Positions 43,588 through 55,118 of a DNA stretch of 64,000 bases are shown in pieces. Position 1 is the first letter of the stretch, and each line of letters begins with the position of its first letter. The DNA comes from Deinococcus alpinitundrae (GTDB taxonomy: Bacteria; Deinococcota; Deinococci; Deinococcales; Deinococcaceae), in contig NZ_WXZL01000010.1 in the NCBI RefSeq assembly GCF_009982895.1, positions 62,001 through 126,000 of the forward strand, read 5' to 3'. The notes beneath the pieces were generated by a model, which was not told the DNA's origin, ran no database searches, and saw nothing but the letters and a program-made list of their open reading frames with translations. The position numbers and the translations under genes were made by a program.

Positions 43588-44328
43588 GTGATTGCCGCGC
43601 CTGAGTCCGCACCAGCGGCTTCCTTCTCTCACTTCACCTTTCCCGGCTTTTCCGGCACGCTGACTGAGCTGGCCGCCGCGCTGCGCTCGGGGCGGATGCT
43701 GCCGGGCGAGGTGTCGCTGCTGGACCTGACCCGCGAACTGCTCGGCAGAATCGCAGCGCAGCAGTTGACGCCTGAAGAGCACGCCGAAACGCTGCCGGTG
43801 CTGGCGGGCGTCATCGCCCTCAAGATGCGGCTGCTGCTGCCCCGGCACGACGCGGCCCCCACCACGGAGTTTGACGACGACGATGGGCTGGGCGAGGTGC
43901 TGGAGGGCGTGGAGGCACTGGCCGAACTCGGCGAGCTGGTGTCGTTTCTGGCGCAGCGGCGCTCGGAGCGGGCCGGGCTGATCGCGGCACGGCCCCTTGA
44001 AATCGAGTGGCCGCGCCGGGTCAGGCCAGCGGTGGGCCGCAGCGGGCTGGAAAAACTGGTCAAGGCCGCCCAGAGCGCGGTGCGCGAGGTGCAGGTGCCG
44101 CTGCTGTCGCGTGAGCGTCTCACCCTGGCCGGAGCCTTGCGGGCGCTGCGGGCTTTCGGGGCCCGGCTGCGCACCTTCACGTTTCTGAGCGTGCCGGTGG
44201 CCGACTGGGGCGAGCGGGCCACCTACTTCTCGGCGCTGCTCGAAGGCGTCAAGGAGGGTAGCTTCAGCGCCGAGCAGACTGAGACGTTCGGGGACATCGA
44301 GGTGCGGCATCTGGGGGAAGAAAGCTGA
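43588..44328 (+). CDS. scpA: Segregation and condensation protein A (ScpA)
   Basis: A 246-aa kleisin that bridges the two SMC heads in the chromosome condensin complex. It opens FTFPGFSGTLTELAAALRSG and has the ScpA block AGVIALKMRLLLPRHDA (about 72-88). An acidic linker (EFDDDDGLGEVLEGVEALAE) and the C-terminal winged helix VPVADWGERATYFSALLEGV follow. Sequence is divergent from the textbook ScpA, so confidence is moderate. ScpB and SMC are not in the window. GTG 43588 lies 6 nt after trpS. Confidence 0.8.
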   Translation: MIAAPESAPAASFSHFTFPGFSGTLTELAAALRSGRMLPGEVSLLDLTRELLGRIAAQQLTPEEHAETLPVLAGVIALKMRLLLPRHDAAPTTEFDDDDGLGEVLEGVEALAELGELVSFLAQRRSERAGLIAARPLEIEWPRRVRPAVGRSGLEKLVKAAQSAVREVQVPLLSRERLTLAGALRALRAFGARLRTFTFLSVPVADWGERATYFSALLEGVKEGSFSAEQTETFGDIEVRHLGEES

Positions 44329-44340
44329 GCGGGCCTCGCC

Positions 44341-45276
44341 TCAGTTTCCTTGGCTTCGCCCCGCCTCGAAGGCGCTGATCCAGCCGGAATAATTGCGGGC
44401 GATCTCGGCGCTGGCCTGCTCGGCAGTGATCTCGCTCGCCCGCCAGCGTTTGAGGGCATCCCAGAAGGTCGTGCGGCCCACCGCGAAGCCGATGAACCCC
44501 GGCACCCCGGCGGCCACCTCCAGCCAGCGCTTGACCTGAGCGTCGTCCGCACCGCGCCCCAGAATAATCAGGGCTGCGTTTTCGCGCCCGCCGCGCCGCG
44601 CTGCCGCCACCAGCGCCTCGGCGTCCCCCCGCTCCCCGACGCCCTCCACCTTCCATAGCTGCGCTTCCACGCCCGCGTCCTGAAGCTCGTGAATGGCCTG
44701 CACCATCAGGCCGGGGCGGGCGTGGGTGTCGTAGTTCTGGGTGTCGTCACCGGAGGTGTCTTTCTGGGCAGCCGTAGCCGGAACCAGCAGCTCGAACATC
44801 AGTGGGCGCTGGGTCGTTTGCAGATAAGCCGAGAGGCCCGCCAGTTTCTTCGCCTGCCGGGCGTTCAGCGCCGCGTCGCCCGCCGGGTTGTAGCGCACCA
44901 GCACCTTGACATAGCTCGGATTCATGGCCTCGATGTGCGCCTGATAATCACTGCCGTACTCGAACTCAAACTCGTCCTGGCCGCTCTTCTCGGCGGGGCA
45001 GGCGGTCAGGACGCCGCGCGCGTAGGCGTCCTGCAAGATCTCGGATCCGAACTGCTCGTCGACCAGAATGCCGCCCGAGTCGAGCGGGACGCCCGCTTGC
45101 AAAAAGCCCTGGTACACGACCTGCTTGGCCACCTTGACCTGCTGGGTCTGCTCGGCACTCAGCGGCGGCGAGAAGCCGAACAACCCGTGCTCGAACGAAT
45201 CGCGGTGATCGAACGGCAGGATGTAGAGGGCAGCGGGCTGTCGCAGGCCGGGATTTTTCAGATCGCGCATCGTCAT
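44341..45276 (-). CDS. DUF2090 domain protein (IolC C-terminal-like aldolase fold)
   Basis: A 311-aa stand-alone DUF2090 protein. In inositol-utilising bacteria this domain is fused behind the IolC kinase; here there is no kinase portion. Blocks: YILPFDHRDSFEHGLFGF at the N-terminus, GILVDEQFGSEIL, YVKVLVRYNPAGD, EAQLWKVEGVGER and GFIGFAVGRTTFWDALKRWR at the end. The pattern suits a TIM-barrel class I aldolase (the Lys in LWKVEG). ATG 45276 is preceded by TACGGT 6 nt away. No other myo-inositol genes are nearby, so the reaction is uncertain. Confidence 0.85.
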   Translation of the reverse strand: MTMRDLKNPGLRQPAALYILPFDHRDSFEHGLFGFSPPLSAEQTQQVKVAKQVVYQGFLQAGVPLDSGGILVDEQFGSEILQDAYARGVLTACPAEKSGQDEFEFEYGSDYQAHIEAMNPSYVKVLVRYNPAGDAALNARQAKKLAGLSAYLQTTQRPLMFELLVPATAAQKDTSGDDTQNYDTHARPGLMVQAIHELQDAGVEAQLWKVEGVGERGDAEALVAAARRGGRENAALIILGRGADDAQVKRWLEVAAGVPGFIGFAVGRTTFWDALKRWRASEITAEQASAEIARNYSGWISAFEAGRSQGN

Positions 45277-45472
45277 GGGGTCACCGTACACCCCGGTTTG
45301 ATCACCTGGGATGAAGGGCGGCTCAAATCAGCTGGGCTCTTGAACCGGAGCCGCCACCGGGCCGGCGATCTCCATCTTGCCTTTGGACGCTTCACACAAA
45401 GCGTGCTGGGCGATAACTGAGGTTTCTCTTCCCCACTTATGCTCAGCGTAAAGTAGCAGCGAGGGAGAGCAG

Positions 45473-48661
<3,189 letters not shown>

Positions 48662-48729
48662 GGAGCGAGGGCCTGCGGCACTGTGCTGACCTCCACTTCC
48701 GGCAACGACCCACCGAGGTAATCCCCCAC

Positions 48730-49293
48730 ATGGCCAAATACATCCAGTACACCCCCAAGCCCAAGACCCCCCAGGAAAAACACGCTGAGGCCGAGTTCGA
48801 GAGCGCCGAGGCCCGCACCGAGTCGCTGAAACTGCTGCGCGAGCTGCACGAGGCGGGGGTGCTCGACGTGCTGAGCAAGCTGGTGCGCGGCGGCGAGGGC
48901 CTGACGTCCTCGCTGCTGCACACCCTCACCAACGACAACACCCTGGCAGCCATCCGCAGCGTCACCGAGCTGGGCAAAACGCTGGGCAGCCTCAACCCGC
49001 AGGCCGTGGGGCAGCTCGGCGCGGCGGTGGAGGCCGGGATCAGTGAGGGCGCACGCCGGGTGGCCCAGGGCAAGGGCGTGGGCCTGGGTGAGCTGCTCAA
49101 GCTGCTGAGCGACAGGGACGTGCAACTGGCGCTGGGGGCCGTGTTCGGACTGCTTCAGGGCGCTGGGCGCTCGCTGCGGGAAGCGCGCGGCGACACCACC
49201 GACACGCCGAACCAGGGCGAGTTCGACCGTCACGACCAGGTCCAGCCCACACCCAACGCGCCGAAAAGGCCCCGTCAGCCTGTTCGCCGCTAG
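48730..49293 (+). CDS. DUF1641 family protein, FDH partner
   Basis: A 187-aa helical protein of the DUF1641 (YrhD) family. ESLKLLRELHEAGVLDVLSK, SLLHTLTNDNTLAAIRSVTE and LLKLLSDRDVQLALGAVFGL are the repeated amphipathic helices. DUF1641 genes regularly sit beside formate dehydrogenases and may be a subunit or chaperone; the role is not proven. A charged, Pro-rich tail (about 150-187) extends beyond the core. GAGGT lies 9 nt before the ATG. It is followed by fdhD with 1 nt spacing. Confidence 0.88.
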   Translation: MAKYIQYTPKPKTPQEKHAEAEFESAEARTESLKLLRELHEAGVLDVLSKLVRGGEGLTSSLLHTLTNDNTLAAIRSVTELGKTLGSLNPQAVGQLGAAVEAGISEGARRVAQGKGVGLGELLKLLSDRDVQLALGAVFGLLQGAGRSLREARGDTTDTPNQGEFDRHDQVQPTPNAPKRPRQPVRR

Positions 49294-49294
49294 C

Positions 49295-50098
49295 GTGCGC
49301 AGGGGCACCGCGACCTCCCCCATCCGGGCTTACCGGGCCGGGGGGTTTAGCGACACGGACGATGTGCTGGCCGTCGAGGAGCCGCTGGAACTGCGCATCG
49401 GCCACGATTCGTCCGGGGAGGCCTCGACCCTCAGCGTGATGATGCGCACGCCCGGCCACGACCGCGAGTTGGTGGCCGGCTGGCTGTGGGCCGAGGGCCT
49501 GCTGGAGGCGGTAGACGGGCTGGAGACCGACCCGGACACTCCCAATGTCGTGATCCTGCGCGGTGATTCTGAGCGGCTGCGCGGCGCCGCGCGGGCCACC
49601 CTGACCTCGGCGGCCTGCGGCGTGTGCGGGTCGGGCAGCGTGGAACGCCTGAGCATTCGGGCCGCGCCCGCGCTCTGGACAGCGGGTGCGCTCGACCCCG
49701 AGCTGATTTTGACCTTGCCGGAGCAGCTGGGCCGCGCCCAGCCAGGCTTCGCGGCCACCGGTGGCCTGCACGCGGCGGGTCTGTTCACGCCGGACGGTGG
49801 ACTGCTGTGCGCCTTCGAGGACGTGGGCCGCCACAACGCCGTGGACAAGGTCGTGGGCTGGGCCGCCCGGCGCAGCGAACTGCCGCTCACCGACCGCGTG
49901 CTGGTCACCAGCAGCCGCGCGGGGTTCGAGATCGTGCAGAAGGCGGCGCTGGCGGGCGTGGCCGTCACAGTCACGGTGGGGGCGGCCAGCAGCCTCGCCG
50001 CCGACACTGCCGGAGCGCTGGGGCTGACCCTGGTGGGCTTCGTGCGGGCCGGGCGTTTTAACGTGCACGCGGGCGCGCAGCGGGTCGGGCGCGGTTAG
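49295..50098 (+). CDS. fdhD: Sulfurtransferase FdhD
   Basis: A 267-aa protein that carries sulfur from cysteine desulfurase to the Mo cofactor, making formate dehydrogenase active. The essential CxxC is in SAACGVCGSGSVERL (about 110). The family block GLLCAFEDVGRHNAVDKVVG is near 170 and VLVTSSRAGFEIVQKAALAG follows. The start is GTG 49295, next to the DUF1641 stop (TAGCGTG); no independent ribosome-binding site is visible, so translation is probably coupled. FDH, DUF1641 and FdhD form one functional operon. Confidence 0.93.
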   Translation: MRRGTATSPIRAYRAGGFSDTDDVLAVEEPLELRIGHDSSGEASTLSVMMRTPGHDRELVAGWLWAEGLLEAVDGLETDPDTPNVVILRGDSERLRGAARATLTSAACGVCGSGSVERLSIRAAPALWTAGALDPELILTLPEQLGRAQPGFAATGGLHAAGLFTPDGGLLCAFEDVGRHNAVDKVVGWAARRSELPLTDRVLVTSSRAGFEIVQKAALAGVAVTVTVGAASSLAADTAGALGLTLVGFVRAGRFNVHAGAQRVGRG

Positions 50099-50709
50099 CT
50101 TTCCAGCCCTTCTTCCGGTTCTGCCGGCAGCGCTGCCCGGCGTTTCCAGCGCCACCAGGCCAGCGCCGCCACGACCAGCACCGCGCCGATCAGGTAAGGC
50201 AGCGCCTGACCCTGCACCTGCTCGAATTCTTCCAGAATGCTGGGGCCGAAACGCCAGATCAACGTCTGCCAGACGCCCACGTGCACCGCTGCCCCCACAG
50301 CGCTCCAGGCCAGGTAAGCGGGCCAGGCGTAGCCGCTCGCTCCGGCGTACAGCGTCACCGGCGTGCGCAATGAGCCGATGGTGCGGCTGATCACCACCAA
50401 CAGGCCGCCGTAGCGTGCCATCAAGCGGGCGGTGCGCTGGCTGCGGGCCAAGCGCTGCCAGCTCTGTGGCAAGCGGACCAGCAGCGAGGCCGCCAGGCGG
50501 TAGCCCACCAAACTGCCCAGCCAGTTGCCCAGTGTGCCCGACAGCAGCGCCTCCCAGAGTGTCGTGTGCCCGGCGTGGATGGATTCCGAAAGCGCCAGCA
50601 TCGGCAGAATGCCGGGAATGCCGGGAATGCCCATGCCCTCCAGAAACATCAGCACGAAGCTGGAGCAGTGGAGCCAGAACGGATGGAGAGAATCGAGCCA
50701 GGCGAGCAC
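50095..50709 (-). CDS. DedA family membrane protein
   Basis: A 204-aa VTT/DedA membrane protein; some members flip undecaprenyl phosphate or other lipids. Two membrane-dipping regions have GNWLGSLVGYRLAASLLVRL and ARYGGLLVVISRTIGSLRTP (the conserved Arg). Four or five hydrophobic helices are seen, ending in a charged tail. The start GTG 50709 follows TACACT by 7 nt. It overlaps fdhD by 4 nt at their convergent ends (50095-50098), so the two stop codons are interlocked. Confidence 0.88.
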   Translation of the reverse strand: MLAWLDSLHPFWLHCSSFVLMFLEGMGIPGIPGILPMLALSESIHAGHTTLWEALLSGTLGNWLGSLVGYRLAASLLVRLPQSWQRLARSQRTARLMARYGGLLVVISRTIGSLRTPVTLYAGASGYAWPAYLAWSAVGAAVHVGVWQTLIWRFGPSILEEFEQVQGQALPYLIGAVLVVAALAWWRWKRRAALPAEPEEGLES

Positions 50710-50716
50710 GGCCCCG

Positions 50717-50722
50717 AGTGTA
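50717..50722 (-). promoter_or_regulatory. -10 hexamer TACACT for the dedA-like gene
   Basis: Minus-strand TACACT, 7-nt gap to GTG 50709; it supports a GTG start. Confidence 0.58.
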
Positions 50723-50785
50723 GATCAAGCGGATGAGCAAGTGGCCGGAGGCCAGAAGGACCGCCCTTCCGACCCGAGGTCGGGC

Positions 50786-51490
50786 TTACGGCTCCAGCAT
50801 GAAGTCCCGCACTGCGTCCACGATCCGAGCCTCGGTAGCTGCACGGCTGGCGGTGGGCGTGCCGTCGCCCGCCTGATCGCCGTAGCGACCAAAGTAAGCG
50901 TGAACGGCTCCCGGCAACTTGACGAGCCGGGTGCTTTCCGGCAGCCGCCCCAGGCCGTCCTCGACCTTGACGGGCGTGCTCAGGCCGTCGTTCTCGGCTT
51001 CCAGATCGAGCACCCTGAGAGCCTGGCCCCGCAAGGTAACGTTGTCGGCGGGATACGATCCCAGCAAGACCAAGCCCGAAACACGCCCCTTGTGCGACTC
51101 CAGATACTGCGCCGCCGTCACACCGCCGAGGCTGTGACCCGCCAGGTAAACCTTTTCCCCGGCGGGCAGGGCCGCCAGCACTTCGTCGGCACGGTTGGGG
51201 GCAAAGAAAGCCAGGTCCATTGGAAAGCCGAGAATCACAGTCTGAATGCCGGAGGGGGCCAGCGCCTCGCCCAGCCAGCGGTAGGCTTCGGGCTTGACCT
51301 TACCGCCCGAGTAATAGATCAGGGTGGCCCTGCGTTCGCCCACGGCAGGCACCGTCACGGCATTGTTGAGCGTCACCGACTGATTGGGGCCGATCACCGA
51401 AACAGGCCGGGCGGTGGGCGCGCAGGCGACCAGGCCCAGCGGCAGGGAGAGCATCAGCGCCAGCAGCCAGGGGCGATTTGAAGTGGTCAT
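50786..51490 (-). CDS. Alpha/beta-hydrolase lipoprotein
   Basis: A 234-aa predicted lipoprotein. The N-terminal segment WLLALMLSLPLGLVAC has a lipobox-like LVAC. The alpha/beta-hydrolase core follows: ATLIYYSGGKVKPEAYRWLG, nucleophile elbow AGHSLGGVTAAQYL (Ser), and catalytic His in KLPGAVHAYFGRYGDQ. A short cap (LGFPMDLAFFAPNRADE) is consistent with a small esterase or dienelactone-hydrolase-like enzyme. CATGCT lies 6 nt before ATG 51490. Substrate unknown. Confidence 0.85.
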   Translation of the reverse strand: MTTSNRPWLLALMLSLPLGLVACAPTARPVSVIGPNQSVTLNNAVTVPAVGERRATLIYYSGGKVKPEAYRWLGEALAPSGIQTVILGFPMDLAFFAPNRADEVLAALPAGEKVYLAGHSLGGVTAAQYLESHKGRVSGLVLLGSYPADNVTLRGQALRVLDLEAENDGLSTPVKVEDGLGRLPESTRLVKLPGAVHAYFGRYGDQAGDGTPTASRAATEARIVDAVRDFMLEP

Positions 51491-51724
51491 GCCCACAGCA
51501 TGGTCTGCGGAGCGCCGCTCTACATGAAGCTTGCCTAAATATCAGACTGCATCAAGACAGACAACTGCAGTACATCACTTCAAAGTACAAAGAGTGCAGA
51601 GCGTTAAAAGACCGGGTGTTTCGACCAAACCGTAGGAAGAAGGTGGCTTTTCTATTCGTCCAGCCAGATTACATCTGACTGCCGGATTTTCTTTTGCTTC
51701 CATTCCCCAATTCAAGGAGAAATC
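51491..51724 (+). other. AT-rich 234-bp leader before the DUF4397 pair
   Basis: This stretch is clearly richer in A+T than its surroundings and has no convincing gene; a 66-codon frame at 51478-51678 overlaps the divergent promoter and has no ribosome-binding site. CTGCA near 51570 and TGCAG near 51596 flank two GTAC copies and could form a loose structure. The DUF4397 gene's own site AAGGAG is at 51713. It probably holds the promoter and a long 5' UTR. Confidence 0.4.
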
Positions 51725-52414
51725 ATGACCAGCTTCAACAAGTCCGCACTGATCGCCGCTGCCCTGATGCTCAGCGTGTCGGCAGGTGCCCAGGCCAACG
51801 ATGCCTACGTCCGCATCGTTCACGCCGTGGCCGACGCTCCCGCTGTGGACGTGTACGTGGACGGCACCAAGACCGTCTCGAACGCGCCCTTCAAGGCCGT
51901 GACCCCTTACGGCAACGTGCCTGCCGGAAGCCACGATGTCAAGATCACGGCGGCAGGCAGCGCCAGCACGGTGGTCTTCGAGGGTAAGGTCGACCTCAAG
52001 GCAGGCACCTACTACACTGTCGCGGCGGTGGGCTACCTCGCCAACCTCAAGCCCAAGATCTTCACGATGGACGCCCTCAACACCGATCCGGGCCAGGCCC
52101 AGGTCAACGTCTACCACCTCGCGCCCGACGGCCCCCGCGTGCAGGCCCTGGTGGTCGACATGAACAACACCGCGCTGCTGCCCAAGGGCCTGTCCTACGG
52201 CAACATGGGCACGCTGATGGTCGCGCCGATGGCCGTCAACCTCAACATCGTGCCGTTCGGCGCGACCACCCCGGTGGTCAAGAACGTCACGGGCCTGAGC
52301 ATCGCGGGCGGCAAGACCTACAGCCTGTTCGCCCTGGGCACCCTGGCCGGCAAGAGCTTCGACGTCGTGGCCACCGAAGACAAGCTGGAGATGGGCAGCA
52401 TGGGCAGCAAGTAA
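51725..52414 (+). CDS. Secreted DUF4397 protein, copy 1
   Basis: A 229-aa protein with a signal peptide (ALIAAALMLSVSAGAQA). Two DUF4397-type beta units follow: AYVRIVHAVADAPAVDVYVD near residue 28 and VNVYHLAPDGPRVQALVVDM near 127. DUF4397 proteins are exported beta-sandwiches of unknown function. It ends in EDKLEMGSMGSK, a tail also carried by copy 2. AAGGAG precedes ATG 51725. The copy is less basic than copy 2. It is probably abundant or surface-associated, which is an inference from its strong ribosome-binding site and signal peptide. Confidence 0.88.
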   Translation: MTSFNKSALIAAALMLSVSAGAQANDAYVRIVHAVADAPAVDVYVDGTKTVSNAPFKAVTPYGNVPAGSHDVKITAAGSASTVVFEGKVDLKAGTYYTVAAVGYLANLKPKIFTMDALNTDPGQAQVNVYHLAPDGPRVQALVVDMNNTALLPKGLSYGNMGTLMVAPMAVNLNIVPFGATTPVVKNVTGLSIAGGKTYSLFALGTLAGKSFDVVATEDKLEMGSMGSK

Positions 52415-52435
52415 GCTTTCCGTAACAGCCTGAGC

Positions 52436-52503
52436 GCAGGCAAAAGCGGGACCCGGCAGACAGAGACTTGATTTCGGTACTGCCGGGTTCCGCTTTTGCC
52501 TGC
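52436..52503. terminator. 24-bp hairpin with a 20-nt loop between the DUF4397 genes
   Basis: Arms 52436-52459 and 52480-52503 pair at all positions but one (a G-T wobble); the loop is 52460-52479. It is not followed by a T-run. It could end transcription, or be a processing or stability element that sets the relative level of the two paralogues. Confidence 0.7.
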
Positions 52504-52639
52504 ACCGCTTCCCTTTCTAAAGTTTTGCTCAAGTTCCGCAACGGCCCGCCCAACATCCGAAGATCCCTTCTACGGCATACAACCCACTGAAGCCCGAGCA
52601 GCGCGGCCCACCTGCGCCCAACTCCAAAGGAGCACCACC

Positions 52640-53338
52640 ATGATCAAGTCCAAGACGACCGCCCTGATCGCCGCCGCCCTCACCCTCAGCGTGTCCGCCT
52701 CCGCCCAGAGCATGAACATGAAAAGCGCCTATGTGCGCGTCGTTCATGCCGTTTCGGATGCGCCCGCCGTGGACGTCTACGTGGACGGCACCCGCACCGT
52801 CGCCAATGCGCCTTTCAAAGCTGTGACTCCTTACGGCGAGGTGCCTGCCGGGATGCACAAGGTCATGATCACGGCGGCAGGCAATATGAAGGCCGTCGTC
52901 TTCAGCGGCAGCGTGAACCTCAAGCCCGGCGTGTACTACACGGTGGCGGCCTCGGGCTACCTCAAGAAAGTCACCCCGATCATCTTCTACACCAGCGGCC
53001 TCAACAAGAACAAGGCCAAGGCCGAGATCACTGTCTACCACCTGGCTCCCGACGCTCCCCCAGTGCAGGCGCTGGCCGTCGACATGATGAAGGCCCCGCT
53101 GCTCAAGGGCGGCCTCAAGTACGGCTACGACCGCACCCTGCTGGTCAACCCCATGGGCGTCAACCTCGACATCGTGCCCTACGGCAAGATGGCCCCGGTG
53201 GTCAAGAACGTCTCGGGCATCAGCGTGGCAGGCGGCAAGACCTACAGCTTGTTCGCGGTGGGCACCCTCAAGAACAACAACTTCGATATCATCGTGACCG
53301 AGGACAAGCTGGAGATGGGCAGCATGGGCAAGAAGTAA
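52640..53338 (+). CDS. Secreted DUF4397 protein, copy 2
   Basis: A 232-aa paralogue of the upstream gene. Signal peptide ALIAAALTLSVSASAQS, then AYVRVVHAVSDAPAVDVYVD and ITVYHLAPDAPPVQALAVDM, and the shared end EDKLEMGSMGKK. It carries many more Lys residues (for example KKVTPIIFYTSGLNKNKAKA), so its charge is shifted relative to copy 1. AAAGGAG lies 10 nt before ATG 52640; an in-frame upstream start (52496) would fall inside the hairpin and is rejected. The copies arose by tandem duplication. Confidence 0.88.
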   Translation: MIKSKTTALIAAALTLSVSASAQSMNMKSAYVRVVHAVSDAPAVDVYVDGTRTVANAPFKAVTPYGEVPAGMHKVMITAAGNMKAVVFSGSVNLKPGVYYTVAASGYLKKVTPIIFYTSGLNKNKAKAEITVYHLAPDAPPVQALAVDMMKAPLLKGGLKYGYDRTLLVNPMGVNLDIVPYGKMAPVVKNVSGISVAGGKTYSLFAVGTLKNNNFDIIVTEDKLEMGSMGKK

Positions 53339-53356
53339 GCCGACCCCATTTTCAAC

Positions 53357-53395
53357 GGAAGCGGGCGCGCGGCTGGTGGGCTGCGCGCCCCTTCC
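53357..53395. terminator. GC-rich hairpin after DUF4397 copy 2
   Basis: GGAAG (53357-53361) plus GGGCGCGCGGC (53363-53373) pair with GCTGCGCGCCC (53380-53390) and CTTCC (53391-53395), with one bulged C, one G-T pair and a 6-nt loop. The Mo-oxidoreductase starts 38 nt later, so it may be a partial terminator or attenuator. Confidence 0.65.
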
Positions 53396-53432
53396 CTGTT
53401 TCGTTTGACACGTTCCGTCAAGGAGAGGCCGC

Positions 53433-54920
53433 ATGACAAGCACTGCCCGACCGTCCAGACCACCCCGGCACCCGGCAGGCCCATTCGGGTGGCGCTTGCT
53501 GCGGGCCTGGATCGCCGCCGTGCTGCTGAGCGCCACCGGCTACGCAGCGCTCGTCTGGGCCAGCTGGGCGTATCCTCCGATCACCCTTTACGGCACGCTG
53601 ACGCAACTGCTGGGCACGCCTGCCATTTTCCAGCTCCTGCACCGGCTGCTGGGCCTGGGCCAGGACGCCAAACTGCTGGCCTTCAGCGGCGTGGCCGTGC
53701 TGTGGCTGGGCGGCCTGAGTCTGCTCGGCACGCTGGAGCGGCCCTTGATCGCCGGAATCTCGCTGGCGATCCTGTGCATCCTGGGGCTGGGGGCACTCGG
53801 CTGGTGGCTGCCCATCGTCTACGGCCTGGTGTTCTGGGCGCTGCTGGAAGGCGTCAACCGGCTGCTGGCCCCGGCACCTGCCGGTGCAAAGCCCGCGGCG
53901 ACCCACCCCGACCCGACCCGGCGCACCACCACGCTGGGCCTGGCCACCGGAGGACTGCTGGCGGCAGGTGGCGGCCTCACCGCCCTGTTCAAATCGGGCA
54001 ATGCCGCGACGACCACCGACGCCCTGCTGCCCGGCGACCCACTGCCGTTCGGCGTCACCCCGGTCGAGCAGTTTTACTACGTCTCCAAGAACCTCGAAGC
54101 CTTCGATCCGCGCCTGAGTGCCGAGAAGTGGACACTGACGGTGGGCGGCCTGGTCCAGCGCCCGCGCACCTTCAGCCTGAGTGACCTTCAGCAGTTCGCG
54201 CCCGTCACCAGCGAGCGCACCCTCTCGTGCATCTCCAACCCGGTGGGCGGCCCGCTGATCTCCAACGGCGTCTGGAGCGGCTTCCGGCTCTCGGCGTTGC
54301 TGGGCGAGGTCGGCATGCAAAAGGAGGCCCGCTTCGTGCTGTGGGAGGCGGCCGACGGCTACACCGAGTCGCTGCCGCTGGGCGAGGCGCTCGACCCCGA
54401 AATATTGATGGTGACGCAGCTCAACGGCTCTCCGCTCAACGCCAGGCACGGCTTTCCGCTGCGGGTCCTGATTCCGGGCCGCTACGGCATGAAGCAGCCG
54501 AGGTGGATCACCAAACTCACTCTCAGCGCCGAGGACCAGCCGGGCTACTGGGTCAAGCGCGACTGGTCGAGGACGGCGCGCGTCGAGCTGATGAGCCGTA
54601 TCGATCAGCCGCCAGAGATCGATCCTGGTGTCAAGGCGGGCGTGCCCACCTTCATCCGGGGCGTGGCCTTCTACAGCCAGCTGATCACCAAAGTCGAGGT
54701 CAGCACCGACGGCGAGCAGACTTGGCGCGAGGCCGAGCTGGTGAGGCCCCGCAGCAGGTATGCCTGGACCCCCTGGCAGCTGGCCTGGACCCCGGCGGCA
54801 GGGAGCCACATGCTGTCGGTGCGGGCCTTCTCGGGCGAGGTCGGGCAGAAGACGGCCCAGAAGGATGCCCTGCCGGAGGGCGCGACAGGACACCATACAT
54901 TCGAGGTCCAAGCCAGTTGA
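53433..54920 (+). CDS. Membrane-anchored sulfite-oxidase-fold molybdoenzyme
   Basis: A 495-aa protein. The N-terminal 145 residues hold about four hydrophobic helices (AWIAAVLLSATGYAALVWAS near 27, then LAFSGVAVLWLGGLSLLG, LIAGISLAILCILGLGALGW and IVYGLVFWALLEG). A DPTRRTTTLGLATGGLLAAGGG stretch follows, with a twin-Arg before a hydrophobic run. The catalytic domain is of the sulfite oxidase/MsrP-like class: TLSCISNPVGGPLISNGVWS provides the Mo-ligand Cys (about 267). WEAADGYTESLPLGEALDPE and LIPGRYGMKQPRWITKLTL are family blocks, and a C-terminal Ig-like Mo-co dimerisation domain follows. AAGGAG precedes the ATG. Substrate and electron acceptor are unknown. Confidence 0.88.
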   Translation: MTSTARPSRPPRHPAGPFGWRLLRAWIAAVLLSATGYAALVWASWAYPPITLYGTLTQLLGTPAIFQLLHRLLGLGQDAKLLAFSGVAVLWLGGLSLLGTLERPLIAGISLAILCILGLGALGWWLPIVYGLVFWALLEGVNRLLAPAPAGAKPAATHPDPTRRTTTLGLATGGLLAAGGGLTALFKSGNAATTTDALLPGDPLPFGVTPVEQFYYVSKNLEAFDPRLSAEKWTLTVGGLVQRPRTFSLSDLQQFAPVTSERTLSCISNPVGGPLISNGVWSGFRLSALLGEVGMQKEARFVLWEAADGYTESLPLGEALDPEILMVTQLNGSPLNARHGFPLRVLIPGRYGMKQPRWITKLTLSAEDQPGYWVKRDWSRTARVELMSRIDQPPEIDPGVKAGVPTFIRGVAFYSQLITKVEVSTDGEQTWREAELVRPRSRYAWTPWQLAWTPAAGSHMLSVRAFSGEVGQKTAQKDALPEGATGHHTFEVQAS

Positions 54921-55118
54921 GCGGGTCGGTTCTCCCCACATGTTCAAGGCCGAATGAAGATCTACAGGAGTTTAAGTTGATTTCCATATGGCGTCGTCAG
55001 AAATAAATGGACTTCCATTCAACAACCAGGATTGATCATCACAACACATGCCAGTTCCGTAACCTCAGTTGATGTCTTTCTCATCTGTGCCTGACAGGCC
55101 CACCGCAAACTGTAATCC
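54921..55118 (+). other. AT-rich gap before the glycine-zipper gene
   Basis: 198 bp with lower GC than its surroundings. It has small palindromes (CCATATGG and ATGGACTTCCAT) and no convincing gene or terminator hairpin. CAAACT (55106-55111) lies 7 nt before ATG 55119 and is the best promoter candidate. Confidence 0.35.

Noticed and set aside
42598..44310. 570-codon minus-strand frame opposite trpS-scpA
   Set aside because: It crosses two clear genes and has no domain of its own.
49097..50740. 547-codon minus-strand frame opposite fdhD and overlapping dedA
   Set aside because: It covers fdhD and the dedA gene in wrong frames and lacks motifs.
51478..51678. 66-codon frame in the AT-rich leader before the DUF4397 genes
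   Set aside because: It overlaps the divergent hydrolase start region and has no ribosome-binding site or homology.
54977..55006. Ten-codon frame (TTG ATT TCC ...) with AGGAG upstream, possible leader peptide
   Set aside because: Too short to support. No attenuator structure or coding bias follows it.
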